From positions 62,001-126,000 of the forward strand of contig CAMLCZ010000001.1 of assembly GCA_946478665.1 (NCBI GenBank): a stretch of 64,000 nucleotides of DNA. The letters are read 5' to 3'. This stretch comes from an uncultured Bartonella sp. (GTDB taxonomy: Bacteria > Pseudomonadota > Alphaproteobacteria > Rhizobiales > Rhizobiaceae). Positions 28,855 to 38,461 of this stretch are shown here, piece after piece. Position numbers and translations under genes: made by a program. Each line of letters starts with the position of its first letter. Position 1 is the stretch's first letter. Below the pieces are notes generated by a model that made no database searches, had not been told where the DNA came from, and worked only from the letters and a program-made list of their open reading frames with translations.

Positions 28855-28916
28855 TTTTTGAATTTTTGTCGAGAAACGGACATCTAAAAACGGCAAAAAA
28901 GTAAATTTTAATGTAT

Positions 28917-28953
28917 AAAAAAGCGCGTTTGGTTAGCTGAACGCGCTTTTTTT
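28917..28953 (+). terminator. Rho-independent terminator after glpX
   Basis: AAGCGCGTT and AACGCGCTT form a 9-bp stem extended by A/T pairs, loop of about 10 nt, followed by seven T. Confidence 0.92.
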
Positions 28954-29453
28954 ATCATATAATCGTCAAGTTACACCGTCATTACCTATAGCGCTGTTGT
29001 AAATTACGATGTTGAGATCTCTTATCACTATCATTACTTACAACATGGTGGTTACTCGTGTCGGTTTGATTATCTGCAGACGTTACGTTCGCCAATCATA
29101 CGTTTGCTTATCAAACTGTGAGCGGTCTTGAAACTATGATTTGTTATGAAGCTGTGATTGCTTATGGTGTTATGACCAGTTACGTAAACATTATCGGTGA
29201 TGAGACTATCAGAACGAGATAATGTTTTGAAAAAATCACTAACGATATAATTCAATTTTGTAGTGAAATTAGTGCTTTAAGCTAAATGGCAACGAATTCT
29301 GATCTGATTAAAATAGTTGTTTCACAAATTAGAAATTTACATGCTGGTGGGCAAAGCCAATCTTAACGCCTATGTTCTATAGGGCTTATTGCCGGCTGCG
29401 ATGTCTACTACATGCTTATTGCGTTCTATATTGATGAAAGATATACGCCATAT
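28954..29453. other. Gene-free stretch between glpX and ilvE
   Basis: About 500 bp with no gene I can support. It contains a degenerate 18-bp tandem repeat (29115-29168). A 61-codon frame covers that repeat on the minus strand but has no ribosome site and looks like a by-product of the repeat. Confidence 0.6.
29115..29168. repeat. Degenerate 18-bp tandem repeat, three units
   Basis: Three consecutive 18-bp units (29115-29132, 29133-29150, 29151-29168) match each other at about 12 of 18 positions. On the minus strand they would encode hexapeptides ending in HS. Weak; could be chance in AT-rich DNA. Confidence 0.35.
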
Positions 29454-29486
29454 AAAAAAGCACACCTTTTATGAAAGGTGTGCTTT
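29454..29486 (-). terminator. Rho-independent terminator after ilvE
   Basis: AAAGCACACCTTT and AAAGGTGTGCTTT form a 13-bp stem with a 4-nt loop; on the minus strand it is followed by a run of U. It lies 49 bp after the ilvE stop. Confidence 0.9.
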
Positions 29487-29534
29487 CAGAATGATAATTA
29501 TTAAATACTAAAAGATAAAATATCGAATTAGCAA

Positions 29535-30644
29535 TTAGGCCAATTTAACTGTTTTGACCCAGCCGTTTTTATCTTCTAAGTCACCTTTCTGGATATGAAC
29601 TAATTCATCACGTAGCGCCAGTGTGGTTTCTCCACCATTGCCATTTCCGATAATAGTTTCACCACCTTCATATTTGAACACGCCAATTGGTGTGATAACA
29701 GCTGCTGTACCGCAGGCAAAAACTTCCCTCAGGCGGCCGCTTTTTGCATCTGCTTTAAGTTCTTCAAATGAATAAGAACGTTCCTCTGTTTTCATACCGT
29801 GTTCTTCGGCAAGCTTAAGGATTGAACGTCTTGTGACGCCATGAAGAATTGTTCCGTCTAGTTTTGGTGTTACCAAGCGGTTATCATCCATAACGAAACA
29901 AACATTCATGCCACCCAATTCTTCAATCCATTTATTTTCAACAACATCGAGAAAAAGAACCTGATCGCAGCCATTTTTCTCGGCTTTGATTTGCGCAATT
30001 AAACTGGAAGCATAGTTTCCGCCGCATTTTGCTTCGCCTGTTCCACCAGGGCCAGCACGGCTAAATTCTGTATCTAACCAAACGCTAACTGGCTTGGTTG
30101 CGCCACCTTTGAAATAGGCGCCGACTGGTGAGGCGATGATACAGAAAACATATTCGCGGGCAGGGTGTACGCCAAGAAACGCTTCATTGGCAAACATGAA
30201 GGGACGCAAATACATACTGGCATCAGGCGTTGATGGTATCCATTTTTGATCAATACGAACCAGCTCGTCAATTGCGGCAAGAAAAACGTCTTCAGGCAGT
30301 TCCGGCATAGCAAGACGGCGTGCCGATTTCTGAAAACGTTGAGCATTTGCTTCAGGACGGAATAGAAGAATGCGCCCATCTTTTGCACGATAAGCTTTGA
30401 GACCTTCAAATACTTCTTGTCCATAATGCAAAACAGCACTTGCTGGATCAATCTCGAATGGCTTACGGGCGGTAATCACTGCATCATGCCAGCCTTTTCC
30501 TTCAGTCCAGTGCACCACAGCCATATGGTCTGTAAAAACACGGCCAAACCCGGGATTCTTGAGCAATTCTTCTCTTGCTGCATCTGAAGCGGGATTTTGA
30601 TTTTTTTCTATTTTGAATGGAAGAACAGAGCTGGAACCTGTCAT
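29535..30644 (-). CDS. ilvE: Branched-chain amino acid aminotransferase IlvE
   Basis: IlvE transaminates Leu, Ile and Val with 2-oxoglutarate (PLP fold type IV). The 369-residue protein has GRVFTDHMAVVHWTEGKGWHDA, FEGLKAYR, the YLRPFMFANE segment, KCGGNYASSLIAQ with the PLP Lys and EELGGMNVCFV, plus GTAAVITPIG. I chose the ATG at 30644 because AAAGG lies 9 nt upstream; an ATG at 30677 would add eleven residues. It is monocistronic with its own terminator. Confidence 0.95.
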   Translation of the reverse strand: MTGSSSVLPFKIEKNQNPASDAAREELLKNPGFGRVFTDHMAVVHWTEGKGWHDAVITARKPFEIDPASAVLHYGQEVFEGLKAYRAKDGRILLFRPEANAQRFQKSARRLAMPELPEDVFLAAIDELVRIDQKWIPSTPDASMYLRPFMFANEAFLGVHPAREYVFCIIASPVGAYFKGGATKPVSVWLDTEFSRAGPGGTGEAKCGGNYASSLIAQIKAEKNGCDQVLFLDVVENKWIEELGGMNVCFVMDDNRLVTPKLDGTILHGVTRRSILKLAEEHGMKTEERSYSFEELKADAKSGRLREVFACGTAAVITPIGVFKYEGGETIIGNGNGGETTLALRDELVHIQKGDLEDKNGWVKTVKLA

Positions 30645-30953
30645 GACTAATACCTTTTGAAAATATACAATATACATTGCTCGATTTCAGGCTCAGACCT
30701 AAAAAGGGGCTGTAGATCTCAATTTTAGAGTTTGCTGGCGGTCAATGTCAACGCAGTACCGCGATCACGCTGTAAAAAGAGCTTGATCGGTGAATGCCTT
30801 ACATTGTGGTCGGCAATTGCCTCATCTTATGATTGTAAGGAACATACACGTATATTCTGCATTGTATACTTATAAATAAGTTCATGTGCACAGGATTTCT
30901 AAAAAACTGATGTTTTGTCTTGTAATCATGGCTGTATTACTAAGGACAATAAG

Positions 30954-31364
30954 ATGACCGAAAAACAATGTTCATACAATCACAATGTGTCGGATAAATC
31001 GTTTGAATTCACCAAACACCATTCAGAAAAGAGCTTTCAACGCACAATATTAGTGAATGTATTATTTGCAGTGGCTTGTGTATTTCTATCGATTATAAGC
31101 CCATATCCAACTTATGCGGCTAATGTTGACGTCGAAGCTTCGGATGCACAGGGCGAAACCTCTCCACAAGGAACGAATGCCAATAAAGCGGATAATGCGG
31201 TTGAGCAGAATACCCCAAGTAACGCAGCCGATGACGAAAAAGTAAAACAACGTAAAGAACTCGATGACGCGATTTCGCCAGGGAATGTTGATGCTGCAGA
31301 ACATGAACCAACGGGCACAAATGCCCGTCCGGGTATGTCTCTTACGCCAGAAACACAGCAATAA
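30954..31364 (+). CDS. Small exported low-complexity protein
   Basis: The 136-residue product has a long N-terminal region with a hydrophobic core (ILVNVLFAVACVFLSIISPYPTYA) that reads as a signal peptide with cleavage near TYA-ANV. An Ala/Asn/Asp/Gln-rich, acidic, probably disordered mature part follows. AAGGA precedes the ATG at 30954. No known domain. Convergent with the SPOR protein, sharing a 14-bp stem hairpin. Confidence 0.6.
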   Translation: MTEKQCSYNHNVSDKSFEFTKHHSEKSFQRTILVNVLFAVACVFLSIISPYPTYAANVDVEASDAQGETSPQGTNANKADNAVEQNTPSNAADDEKVKQRKELDDAISPGNVDAAEHEPTGTNARPGMSLTPETQQ

Positions 31365-31376
31365 TTAAATAGATAT

Positions 31377-31417
31377 CTGTTTTGTTGGAACAGTGATTCT
31401 ATTTTCCAACAAAACAG
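31377..31417. other. 14-bp perfect inverted repeat spanning the SPOR gene stop codon
   Basis: CTGTTTTGTTGGAA (31377-31390) is the exact reverse complement of TTCCAACAAAACAG (31404-31417), with a 13-nt loop. One arm encodes the last residues (CFVG) of the SPOR protein and the stop codon is in the loop. No U-tract follows on either strand. It may act as a transcript-end stem for both convergent genes. Confidence 0.7.
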
Positions 31418-34400
31418 CTTCCATTTTGACTTTTCATGCGATTACACAGATTAATTGCGCTATCACGCGAGCCAACTTGCACCCTTACACGATAATATGT
31501 GCCTTTTCCGGGAATTGCCGCCGATTGAATATTTACCGGAAGAGAGCCAAAAATCGCACCATATTGTTTTTTGGCTTTATTCATTGCAGCCGTAGCGGAT
31601 TCCTGTGTTGGTTGAGATGCTATTTGTACGTAATAGCCACCTGCGCCAGCACTTGCCGCCGCTGCCGGCTTGGCTGGTTGGTGAGTAGCAGTTGTCGTAG
31701 GCATTACTGGAATTTTGGCTGTTTCAGCCCGTTTGGCTGCAGTTTCAATATTCTTCTTTGCATTTTCTTCGGCGGCTTGATTTGCCATAGCCGTTTGTGT
31801 TTTTGCACCATCATTCGATTGAGCGGTTGAAGCAGCTTGTTTCTTAGCTGCTTCATTGTGAGCATCGTCAGTAATGATCTTGCTTAACTCTGATTCATCT
31901 TTTGCCGTTTCCGTACTGCTGGAATTATTTGTATTATTGTTCGTCCCATTGTTGGAAGCGGGCTGTTTATTGTTAGAATTATTTTCAGGTGCAGCTGAAT
32001 TTTTGCTATCAGTTGCATTATTGGGCGTTGATACGGGAACTATAGTACCGTCTGGATTAACAACAACGGATTGAACTTCTCGTGTTGGAACAGTTTGACT
32101 TTGAGAGGCGGCAATAGCATCGTCTACACTGGAGGTATCACCATATGCACTATTATTGCCTTGCGGAATTTGATCGTTAAGAGCCGTTATATCTTCAGGA
32201 TTTTCGGACTTGTCGACCAGTTTATTCTGTTCTCCTTCAGGGGTATTTTCAGCACCACTTGCATGATTATACACGTCCTGATTGTTGGACGTATTGGAGT
32301 CTTTATTTGTATTTTCAGCCTGCACTTTATAAGGCGCGCTATCAGCATGAATTACTTGCGACTCTCCATTTTCTTGTGAAGAACTAAAGAACTTGGTCAA
32401 TGCATAGCCGCCGCCGGCTAAAATGACGAGCGCCACACCACCTATGGCAAGTTTACGCCCAAGTGATTTTCGTGGCTGCATAGCACTATAGTCTGTCGGC
32501 ACTACATTTTCATTGTAAGGATCTTGAGTATAATCCGGATAGTCATCATATGGCTGGCGTGCGGCGTCATATTGTTGCGCCGCAGCATATTGCTGGACCG
32601 CTGCCTGTTCTTCTTCGCTAAGATATTGCGGTTGTGTTTGATTGTAACCAGATTGTGCGTAAGCATCGTCAAAAAATTCATTGTGAACGTTTTTGTTCTC
32701 AACTGGCTCTTGCTTTTTGCCAACACTGAACACGTCGGCAAACTCGTCTTCTAATGCATCAACATGGGGTGCTGTTTCCTCTACCGGATATGGAACGTCA
32801 GGTACGTCAATTTGCTCTGTCGTTTCAACAATTTCATCGGCAAATTTATAGGTATCGACATCAGGAGGGAAATTACCATTTTTATCCGTTGCATAGGCTG
32901 CACCAACCATTTGGTGCATATCCATCTCTGCGCCCATATTTTCTGCCGATTGTGCTTGCGGGTCATACTCCGCCGTTGCATGAGGTTCTTGATAAGTTGG
33001 CGCAGTTAAATGCTCATGATTATCATCGTAATGCTGGTTATTTGCCCCGGGGTGAACTTGTCTAGCCACGTCTAATTCCATCTCATCAATATGCGGTTGC
33101 TGCGAGGATACATGCGGTTCATCTGTAGATACCGAAGAAACTATATGTTCATCGAGTGATAAATCTTCCAGATCAAAAGGATCTGTAACAGGATTTTTTA
33201 TTTTTTCTTGTTGTGGAGACATACCATTTTGTCTAGCTGCCGCATCATCGGCAGCAATTTCCTTGGCAAAGACTTCACCAAAACCAAAAGGATCATCGAT
33301 ATCCATAACATCATCACTTATTGAAAGCGTTTCAGTCGGTGAGGCTGCCTTATGTGTGTCAGGTGATGGCTGCGCCATTTGATTAGCATCATAATGGGAT
33401 TGCGTTTGAGCACCTTCATGCGCATTTAAACGCACATCATTATGAATTTGATCCGAAATATCATTGATCGCTGCTTGCGCACTCATATCCGCTGCAATGT
33501 TTTGCGCAGATGGCTCGTTACCAGGACGCAAAGGATCTTCAATGAGAAGATTTTCGAGTTCTTTATCGAAATCGAAGTCATCATCAGCATAAGGATCTTG
33601 CGCTGTTTGCTGCGCGTTTTCTGCGTGCGCCTGTTGGCTATAATCCTGCGCAATCTGGTTATGAGATAAATCTTCAACCTCTGCCTGATAGTTTGACAAA
33701 TTTGGTTCAACAGAAGGTTGTTGTGCTGTGAAATTTTCAGGCTCTTGTTGATGGGCATCATATGGTTGGGGTGCGGCCATATGTCCATATTCTTCTTCAT
33801 CAAGATTTGGCGTTGAAGCCTGTAATGGTGCTTCATGGGTGGGTAGAAAATCAAAACTTTCTAGTTCTTGATAAGTCTCACTGGAATTTTGGCCGGTACT
33901 TTCCGTTGATGGCTGTGGCTCTACTTTTTCTGGTTTGTAATCCCGATGCTCATCGAATGCGAAAGCTTGTTGCTGCTCGTTTTGCACCACTTCATTCGAT
34001 TGAGTCTGGTAATGGATTTCTTGCTGATAATATGAATTGCCAGCGGAGTGTGTAGAATAACTGAGTGATGCCGCGATATGGTAACCTAGTTCCCTCTGAT
34101 TTTGATCGGATACCTCTTCATTATGAGGTCTGCTTGCTTCAGAATAAATCTCTTCATCGGAATGTGCAGCATAACCATCGACTGGCTCTTGCGATACATA
34201 GGATTGCGGCTCGGTTTCAAATACTGGCTCTTGTGGAGACACATAAGCCGGTTCTTGTTCGAAACTATCAAGCTGCTCTGGCTCGATAGCGCGATATGGT
34301 TCCGCCTCAACAGGCTGATTGTCATGCTCTGCAAAAGGTGGTTCAAAAAAATCTGAGGGTTCTTCTACAGGGGTGCTAGGAGCGCGTGCTGTTGGGGTGA

Positions 34401-34794
34401 ATGACGGCGCATCATAAAGTTCATTGAATGGCAAATCCGCTTCAGGTTCTGCGTGCTTAACGTCTTGTTCACTATCAGGTAAAAAATCAAGATTATTTTC
34501 ACTTGATGACACCTGTTGGGGAGTAGCAGGCTGACCAGCAAAGCGATTTACATCGGAAGCGGCAGGATTGAGTTCCGAATCAAGAAAAGAAAGATCAGGA
34601 TCATTATGGCTGATATTTTCAGGTTGGTTATGTTCAAACTCTCTATTCTGCGAAACAGCAGGTGTTTCCGCCGTTTGCTGATTATCAGCAACGTTACGAT
34701 CAAGGTTGAAGAGTCTCGTCAGCTCTAAAAGGGGATCTTGGCCTTTAGCCTCCTGTCCTGATGGACGAGGATTTCTACGATCATTATCGGTCAT
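31399..34794 (-). CDS. Very large acidic membrane protein with C-terminal SPOR domain
   Basis: SPOR domains bind denuded glycan strands at division sites. From the ATG at 34794 (GGGAAAG upstream) the protein has about 1131 residues. First comes a ~780-residue cytoplasmic region rich in Gln, Glu, Asp, His, Pro and Tyr with no recognisable domain. One transmembrane helix follows (LAIGGVALVILAGGGYAL), then a ~250-residue periplasmic Asn/Ser/Ala-rich linker. The C-terminal SPOR domain of about 75 residues runs from GGYYVQIASQPTQ to the end. SPOR proteins next to argS and dgt are common in Hyphomicrobiales; the extreme acidic N-terminus is notable. Probably cotranscribed with argS and dgt. Confidence 0.85.
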   Translation of the reverse strand: MTDNDRRNPRPSGQEAKGQDPLLELTRLFNLDRNVADNQQTAETPAVSQNREFEHNQPENISHNDPDLSFLDSELNPAASDVNRFAGQPATPQQVSSSENNLDFLPDSEQDVKHAEPEADLPFNELYDAPSFTPTARAPSTPVEEPSDFFEPPFAEHDNQPVEAEPYRAIEPEQLDSFEQEPAYVSPQEPVFETEPQSYVSQEPVDGYAAHSDEEIYSEASRPHNEEVSDQNQRELGYHIAASLSYSTHSAGNSYYQQEIHYQTQSNEVVQNEQQQAFAFDEHRDYKPEKVEPQPSTESTGQNSSETYQELESFDFLPTHEAPLQASTPNLDEEEYGHMAAPQPYDAHQQEPENFTAQQPSVEPNLSNYQAEVEDLSHNQIAQDYSQQAHAENAQQTAQDPYADDDFDFDKELENLLIEDPLRPGNEPSAQNIAADMSAQAAINDISDQIHNDVRLNAHEGAQTQSHYDANQMAQPSPDTHKAASPTETLSISDDVMDIDDPFGFGEVFAKEIAADDAAARQNGMSPQQEKIKNPVTDPFDLEDLSLDEHIVSSVSTDEPHVSSQQPHIDEMELDVARQVHPGANNQHYDDNHEHLTAPTYQEPHATAEYDPQAQSAENMGAEMDMHQMVGAAYATDKNGNFPPDVDTYKFADEIVETTEQIDVPDVPYPVEETAPHVDALEDEFADVFSVGKKQEPVENKNVHNEFFDDAYAQSGYNQTQPQYLSEEEQAAVQQYAAAQQYDAARQPYDDYPDYTQDPYNENVVPTDYSAMQPRKSLGRKLAIGGVALVILAGGGYALTKFFSSSQENGESQVIHADSAPYKVQAENTNKDSNTSNNQDVYNHASGAENTPEGEQNKLVDKSENPEDITALNDQIPQGNNSAYGDTSSVDDAIAASQSQTVPTREVQSVVVNPDGTIVPVSTPNNATDSKNSAAPENNSNNKQPASNNGTNNNTNNSSSTETAKDESELSKIITDDAHNEAAKKQAASTAQSNDGAKTQTAMANQAAEENAKKNIETAAKRAETAKIPVMPTTTATHQPAKPAAAASAGAGGYYVQIASQPTQESATAAMNKAKKQYGAIFGSLPVNIQSAAIPGKGTYYRVRVQVGSRDSAINLCNRMKSQNGSCFVGK

Positions 34795-34960
34795 TGTCTT
34801 TCCCACATAGTCGGTTACGCAATCTCTCAATTATTGCATTGTGCCGGACATTAAGCGGACTCTCTTCAAAATCAGATATTCTTGTTATTTTTCAGATATA
34901 TACGCTAACTATAATGCAGGCAAGATAGAACACAAACAGCCACACTCGCCCGCATTTAAC

Positions 34961-36718
34961 TCAGCGCATTTCTGAAGGTGCATCTACGCCCATTACATTA
35001 AGAGCAGATGACAGAACATCAGACACAGCTTGAATCAACCCCAATCTGGCTAAAGACAATTGTGTATCGTTAAGCTTGATAAAACGTAAATCTTCGTTTT
35101 CTGTGCCCTTATTCCAGTGACCATGGAAGGTTGAAGCGAGATCATAAAGGTAAAAAGCCAGTCTATGAGGCTCGTAACTCTGGGCTGCTTGCTCAACAAC
35201 ACGGGGATATTCTGCAAGTTTTTTAATGAGTCCGATTTCACTTTCATCGGTCAATCTATCCAGATGTTCTTTTAACAGACTACGTGGAAAATCTGTTAGC
35301 CCAAGTGATTCTTGTGCCTTACGAAATGCCGAGTGACAACGTGCGCTCGCATATTGAACATAAAAAACAGGATTATCTTTCGATTGTTCAGTGACTTTTG
35401 CAAAGTCAAAATCAAGCGGTGCATCACATTTGCGATAAAGCATCATAAAACGTACCGGATCGCGGCCAACCTCATCAACAACATCACGCAAGGTAACGAA
35501 TGAGCCGGCACGCTTTGACATCTTAACTGGTTCGCCATCGCGAAATAGCTTAACAAGTTGACACAATAATGCGGTTAACTTGGCTTTTCCGCCGGATATA
35601 GCCTTTGCAACGGCTTCCAGACGCTTGACATAGCCGCCATGATCGGCCCCAAGTATATAGATCATTTCATCAAAATGACGTTCAAACTTGTTACGGAAGT
35701 AAGCAACATCAGCAGCAAAATAGGTGTAAGATCCATCAGATTTGATGAGCGGTCTATCTTGATCGTCGCCAACCTCGGTAGAACGGAATAAGGTTTGTTC
35801 GCGGTTTTCCCAATCCTCTGAAACCTGTCCTTTGGGCGGCGGTAATGTTCCCTTATAGACATATCCCTTTAATGTCAGATCATTGATTGCACTGCGAATA
35901 GCCTGTGCATTATCGGCATGAAGTGTCTTTTCCGAGAAAAATACATCGTGATGAATGTTCAAGGCAGCAAGATCATCGCGGATCATTTGCATCATGGCGT
36001 CAATTGAACGTTGTTTTATGAGTGCCAAGCGCTCTTCTTCATCCATCGTTAAAAGGGTGTTGCCAAATTCTTTGGCAAGTGCCTGACCTAGTGGCACAAG
36101 ATAGTCACCGGGGTATAAACCTTCCGGTATTGCGCCAATGTCTTCGCCAAGGGCTTCCCGATAACGAAGAAAAACTGATTGTGCCAAAACACCAATCTGG
36201 CCACCAGCATCATTAATATAATATTCTTTAACAACATCATGACCAGTAAAGGCCAAAAGATTGGCAAGAACGTCACCAACAACAGCACCGCGACAATGGC
36301 CCACATGCATAGGCCCTGTGGGGTTTGCTGACACGTATTCTACATTGACGTTGCGACCCTTACCAAGTTCTGATCGACCATAAGCGCCATCTGAATCCAG
36401 AATATATTCCAAGTGTTGGCGCCAAAAGCCATCCGTTAAACGCATATTGATAAAGCCGGGGCCTGCAACATTAACGGATGCAATATCCTCTTCGCTTTCA
36501 AGTAATGAAACGATTTTTTCTGCCAGTGTCCGAGGATTGATTCCTACGGTCTTTGATAGAACCATAGCGGCATTCGTTGACAAATCACCATGCGAGCTAT
36601 CCCGAGGTGCCTCAACTGTCACGCGACTAAGATCCAAATCATCTCCGTCTTTTGTTTTTATATCAGAGACCTGAAGAAGCCTTTTTATCTTTTGCTCGAA
36701 GGTATTAAAAATGTTCAT
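34961..36718 (-). CDS. argS: Arginyl-tRNA synthetase ArgS
   Basis: ArgS charges tRNA-Arg. The protein (585 residues from the second of two adjacent ATGs) has the class I HIGH-like motif in [15 protein letters not shown] and KMSKR in VKMSKRAG. It also has the N-terminal Add-1 domain (about 1-110) and the C-terminal DALR anticodon-binding domain (from about 465). Start could equally be the ATG at 36721. It lies between dgt and the SPOR gene on the same strand. Confidence 0.96.
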   Translation of the reverse strand: MNIFNTFEQKIKRLLQVSDIKTKDGDDLDLSRVTVEAPRDSSHGDLSTNAAMVLSKTVGINPRTLAEKIVSLLESEEDIASVNVAGPGFINMRLTDGFWRQHLEYILDSDGAYGRSELGKGRNVNVEYVSANPTGPMHVGHCRGAVVGDVLANLLAFTGHDVVKEYYINDAGGQIGVLAQSVFLRYREALGEDIGAIPEGLYPGDYLVPLGQALAKEFGNTLLTMDEEERLALIKQRSIDAMMQMIRDDLAALNIHHDVFFSEKTLHADNAQAIRSAINDLTLKGYVYKGTLPPPKGQVSEDWENREQTLFRSTEVGDDQDRPLIKSDGSYTYFAADVAYFRNKFERHFDEMIYILGADHGGYVKRLEAVAKAISGGKAKLTALLCQLVKLFRDGEPVKMSKRAGSFVTLRDVVDEVGRDPVRFMMLYRKCDAPLDFDFAKVTEQSKDNPVFYVQYASARCHSAFRKAQESLGLTDFPRSLLKEHLDRLTDESEIGLIKKLAEYPRVVEQAAQSYEPHRLAFYLYDLASTFHGHWNKGTENEDLRFIKLNDTQLSLARLGLIQAVSDVLSSALNVMGVDAPSEMR

Positions 36719-36748
36719 CATAGATATCCGTGTTGTTCACCCATGCAA

Positions 36749-37951
36749 TTAAGACAAATTGGGCGCGCGGTCAAACAATCGTCGATATTCGCGTAATGCA
36801 TAATTGTCGGTCATTCCAGAGAGAAAATCTGAAATCAATTGTGCCCGTTGTTTTTCACCAAAAAAGAGTGCTGCTTGATACCAGTCATATGGCAGGTTCT
36901 GCGGTGCAGAATGATAACAATCAAACAGGTCGCCCACAATTTGTTCGGCAACATCGCGACGCGTTAATACAACTGGGTGGTAATAGAGATTTTTAAAGAG
37001 AAATTTTTTCAGTTGTTGCTCTTTTTTTGCCATATCATCTGAAAAACCGACCAATTTTTTATTCGCATTGTGGATATCGTCGGTATTTTTCGGTTTCAGT
37101 TCGGCGATTAGCTGAACCGAGTTTTGAATAACATCTTCTACCATTAAGGTAATTTGCCGTCTTATTACTTCGTAACCAGTACGGGTATTATCCAGTTTTG
37201 GATATTGTTGCCTGATATCACGCAAGATATCAGCGGTTATCTCAACTTCATTCAACTGTTCAATCTGTAAAAGGCCTGAACGTAAGCCATCATCAATATC
37301 ATGCGCATTATAGGCTATATCATCTGCGATAGCCGCACATTGTGCTTCAAGCCCGGCAAAACGGTCAAGTTCGAGGTCGTGCACAGAACTATATTCAAGA
37401 AGATAAGGTGAAACTTCTTTTTCCAACGAATATGGGCCCAACAACGGACCATTATGTTTTGCTAATCCTTCAAGTGTTTCCCAACTAAGATTAAGCCCAT
37501 CAAAAGAAGGATATCGGTGTTCCAATTTTGTAACAATTCGCAATCCTTGTGCATTGTGATCGAAACTACCATAGGGCTTCATCTTGCGATCCAATGCATC
37601 TTCACCAGCATGTCCAAATGGTGTGTGACCAAAATCATGAACAAGTGCGATCGCTTCAGCCAAATCTTCGTCTAGCCGCAAAGCGCGAGCAAGCGCACGT
37701 GCAATTTGTGAAACTTCTATCGTATGGGTTAATCGTGTGCGGTAGAGATCACCCTCATCGGCAATGAATACCTGTGTTTTGTGTTTTAAACGACGGAAAG
37801 CATTGGAGTGGATAATACGATCACGATCACGCTGAAAAGGTGTACGTGTCGGGCTATCTGGCTCTGAAAATAATCTGCCGCGACTCTCGGACGGGGTGCT
37901 AGCATATGGGGCTCTTTCGCCATATCCAAAACCAATATTGCGTCTATCCAT
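36749..37951 (-). CDS. dgt: Deoxyguanosinetriphosphate triphosphohydrolase-like protein Dgt
   Basis: This HD-domain dNTP triphosphohydrolase hydrolyses dNTP to nucleoside and PPP. The 400-residue protein has [19 protein letters not shown], the HD motif [15 protein letters not shown] and the third metal ligand region [15 protein letters not shown]. The dgt-argS-SPOR gene order, with dgt divergent from erpA, is conserved in Hyphomicrobiales. Confidence 0.94.
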   Translation of the reverse strand: MDRRNIGFGYGERAPYASTPSESRGRLFSEPDSPTRTPFQRDRDRIIHSNAFRRLKHKTQVFIADEGDLYRTRLTHTIEVSQIARALARALRLDEDLAEAIALVHDFGHTPFGHAGEDALDRKMKPYGSFDHNAQGLRIVTKLEHRYPSFDGLNLSWETLEGLAKHNGPLLGPYSLEKEVSPYLLEYSSVHDLELDRFAGLEAQCAAIADDIAYNAHDIDDGLRSGLLQIEQLNEVEITADILRDIRQQYPKLDNTRTGYEVIRRQITLMVEDVIQNSVQLIAELKPKNTDDIHNANKKLVGFSDDMAKKEQQLKKFLFKNLYYHPVVLTRRDVAEQIVGDLFDCYHSAPQNLPYDWYQAALFFGEKQRAQLISDFLSGMTDNYALREYRRLFDRAPNLS

Positions 37952-38044
37952 TGCAAGTTATCCAATCACGACTTAAATTTACGAAACAGTATTTTATCTG
38001 CTATTTAGCTTTCTCAAACTATTTAACGCAAGGATGAGTTGAAA

Positions 38045-38371
38045 ATGGGTGTAAGCATAACTGATTCGGCTTGCAAACGAATATCGAAGATTCTGGCAGC
38101 AGAACCTGGAAATATTGCGTTGCGTCTGTCTATTGAAGGCGGCGGATGCTCGGGCTTTTCCTATAAATATGAGTTGGTTAGTGATCCGGCAACCGATGAC
38201 GATCTTGTTATTGAGAAAAATGGTGCAATGGTATTCATTGATTCGGTGTCACTACCTTTTATGGAAGGCGCTGAAATAGATTTTGTCGATGATTTAATGG
38301 GGCAGGCATTCAAGATTCATAATCCAAATGCTGTTTCTTCATGTGGTTGCGGTTCCAGCTTCTCAATTTAG
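38045..38371 (+). CDS. erpA: A-type Fe-S cluster carrier ErpA
   Basis: ErpA inserts Fe-S clusters into target proteins. The 108-residue protein has the HesB/IscA fold with the three conserved cysteines, one in GGGCSGF and two in SSCGCGSSF. AAGGATGAG precedes the ATG at 38045; a TTG two codons earlier is in frame but unlikely. Divergent from dgt with about 90 bp of promoter region. Confidence 0.94.
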   Translation: MGVSITDSACKRISKILAAEPGNIALRLSIEGGGCSGFSYKYELVSDPATDDDLVIEKNGAMVFIDSVSLPFMEGAEIDFVDDLMGQAFKIHNPNAVSSCGCGSSFSI

Positions 38372-38461
38372 CCCGATAATTATGTGAAAATCCATTAAAC
38401 TGTTAGCCACATTGATTATCAAGAAAATAAGCATTTATCATCAAGGCATTAAGAAAAAACC

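Noticed and set aside
29070..29255. 61-codon minus-strand frame between glpX and ilvE
   Set aside because: It covers the degenerate 18-bp repeat, has no ribosome site, and reads as a repeat by-product.
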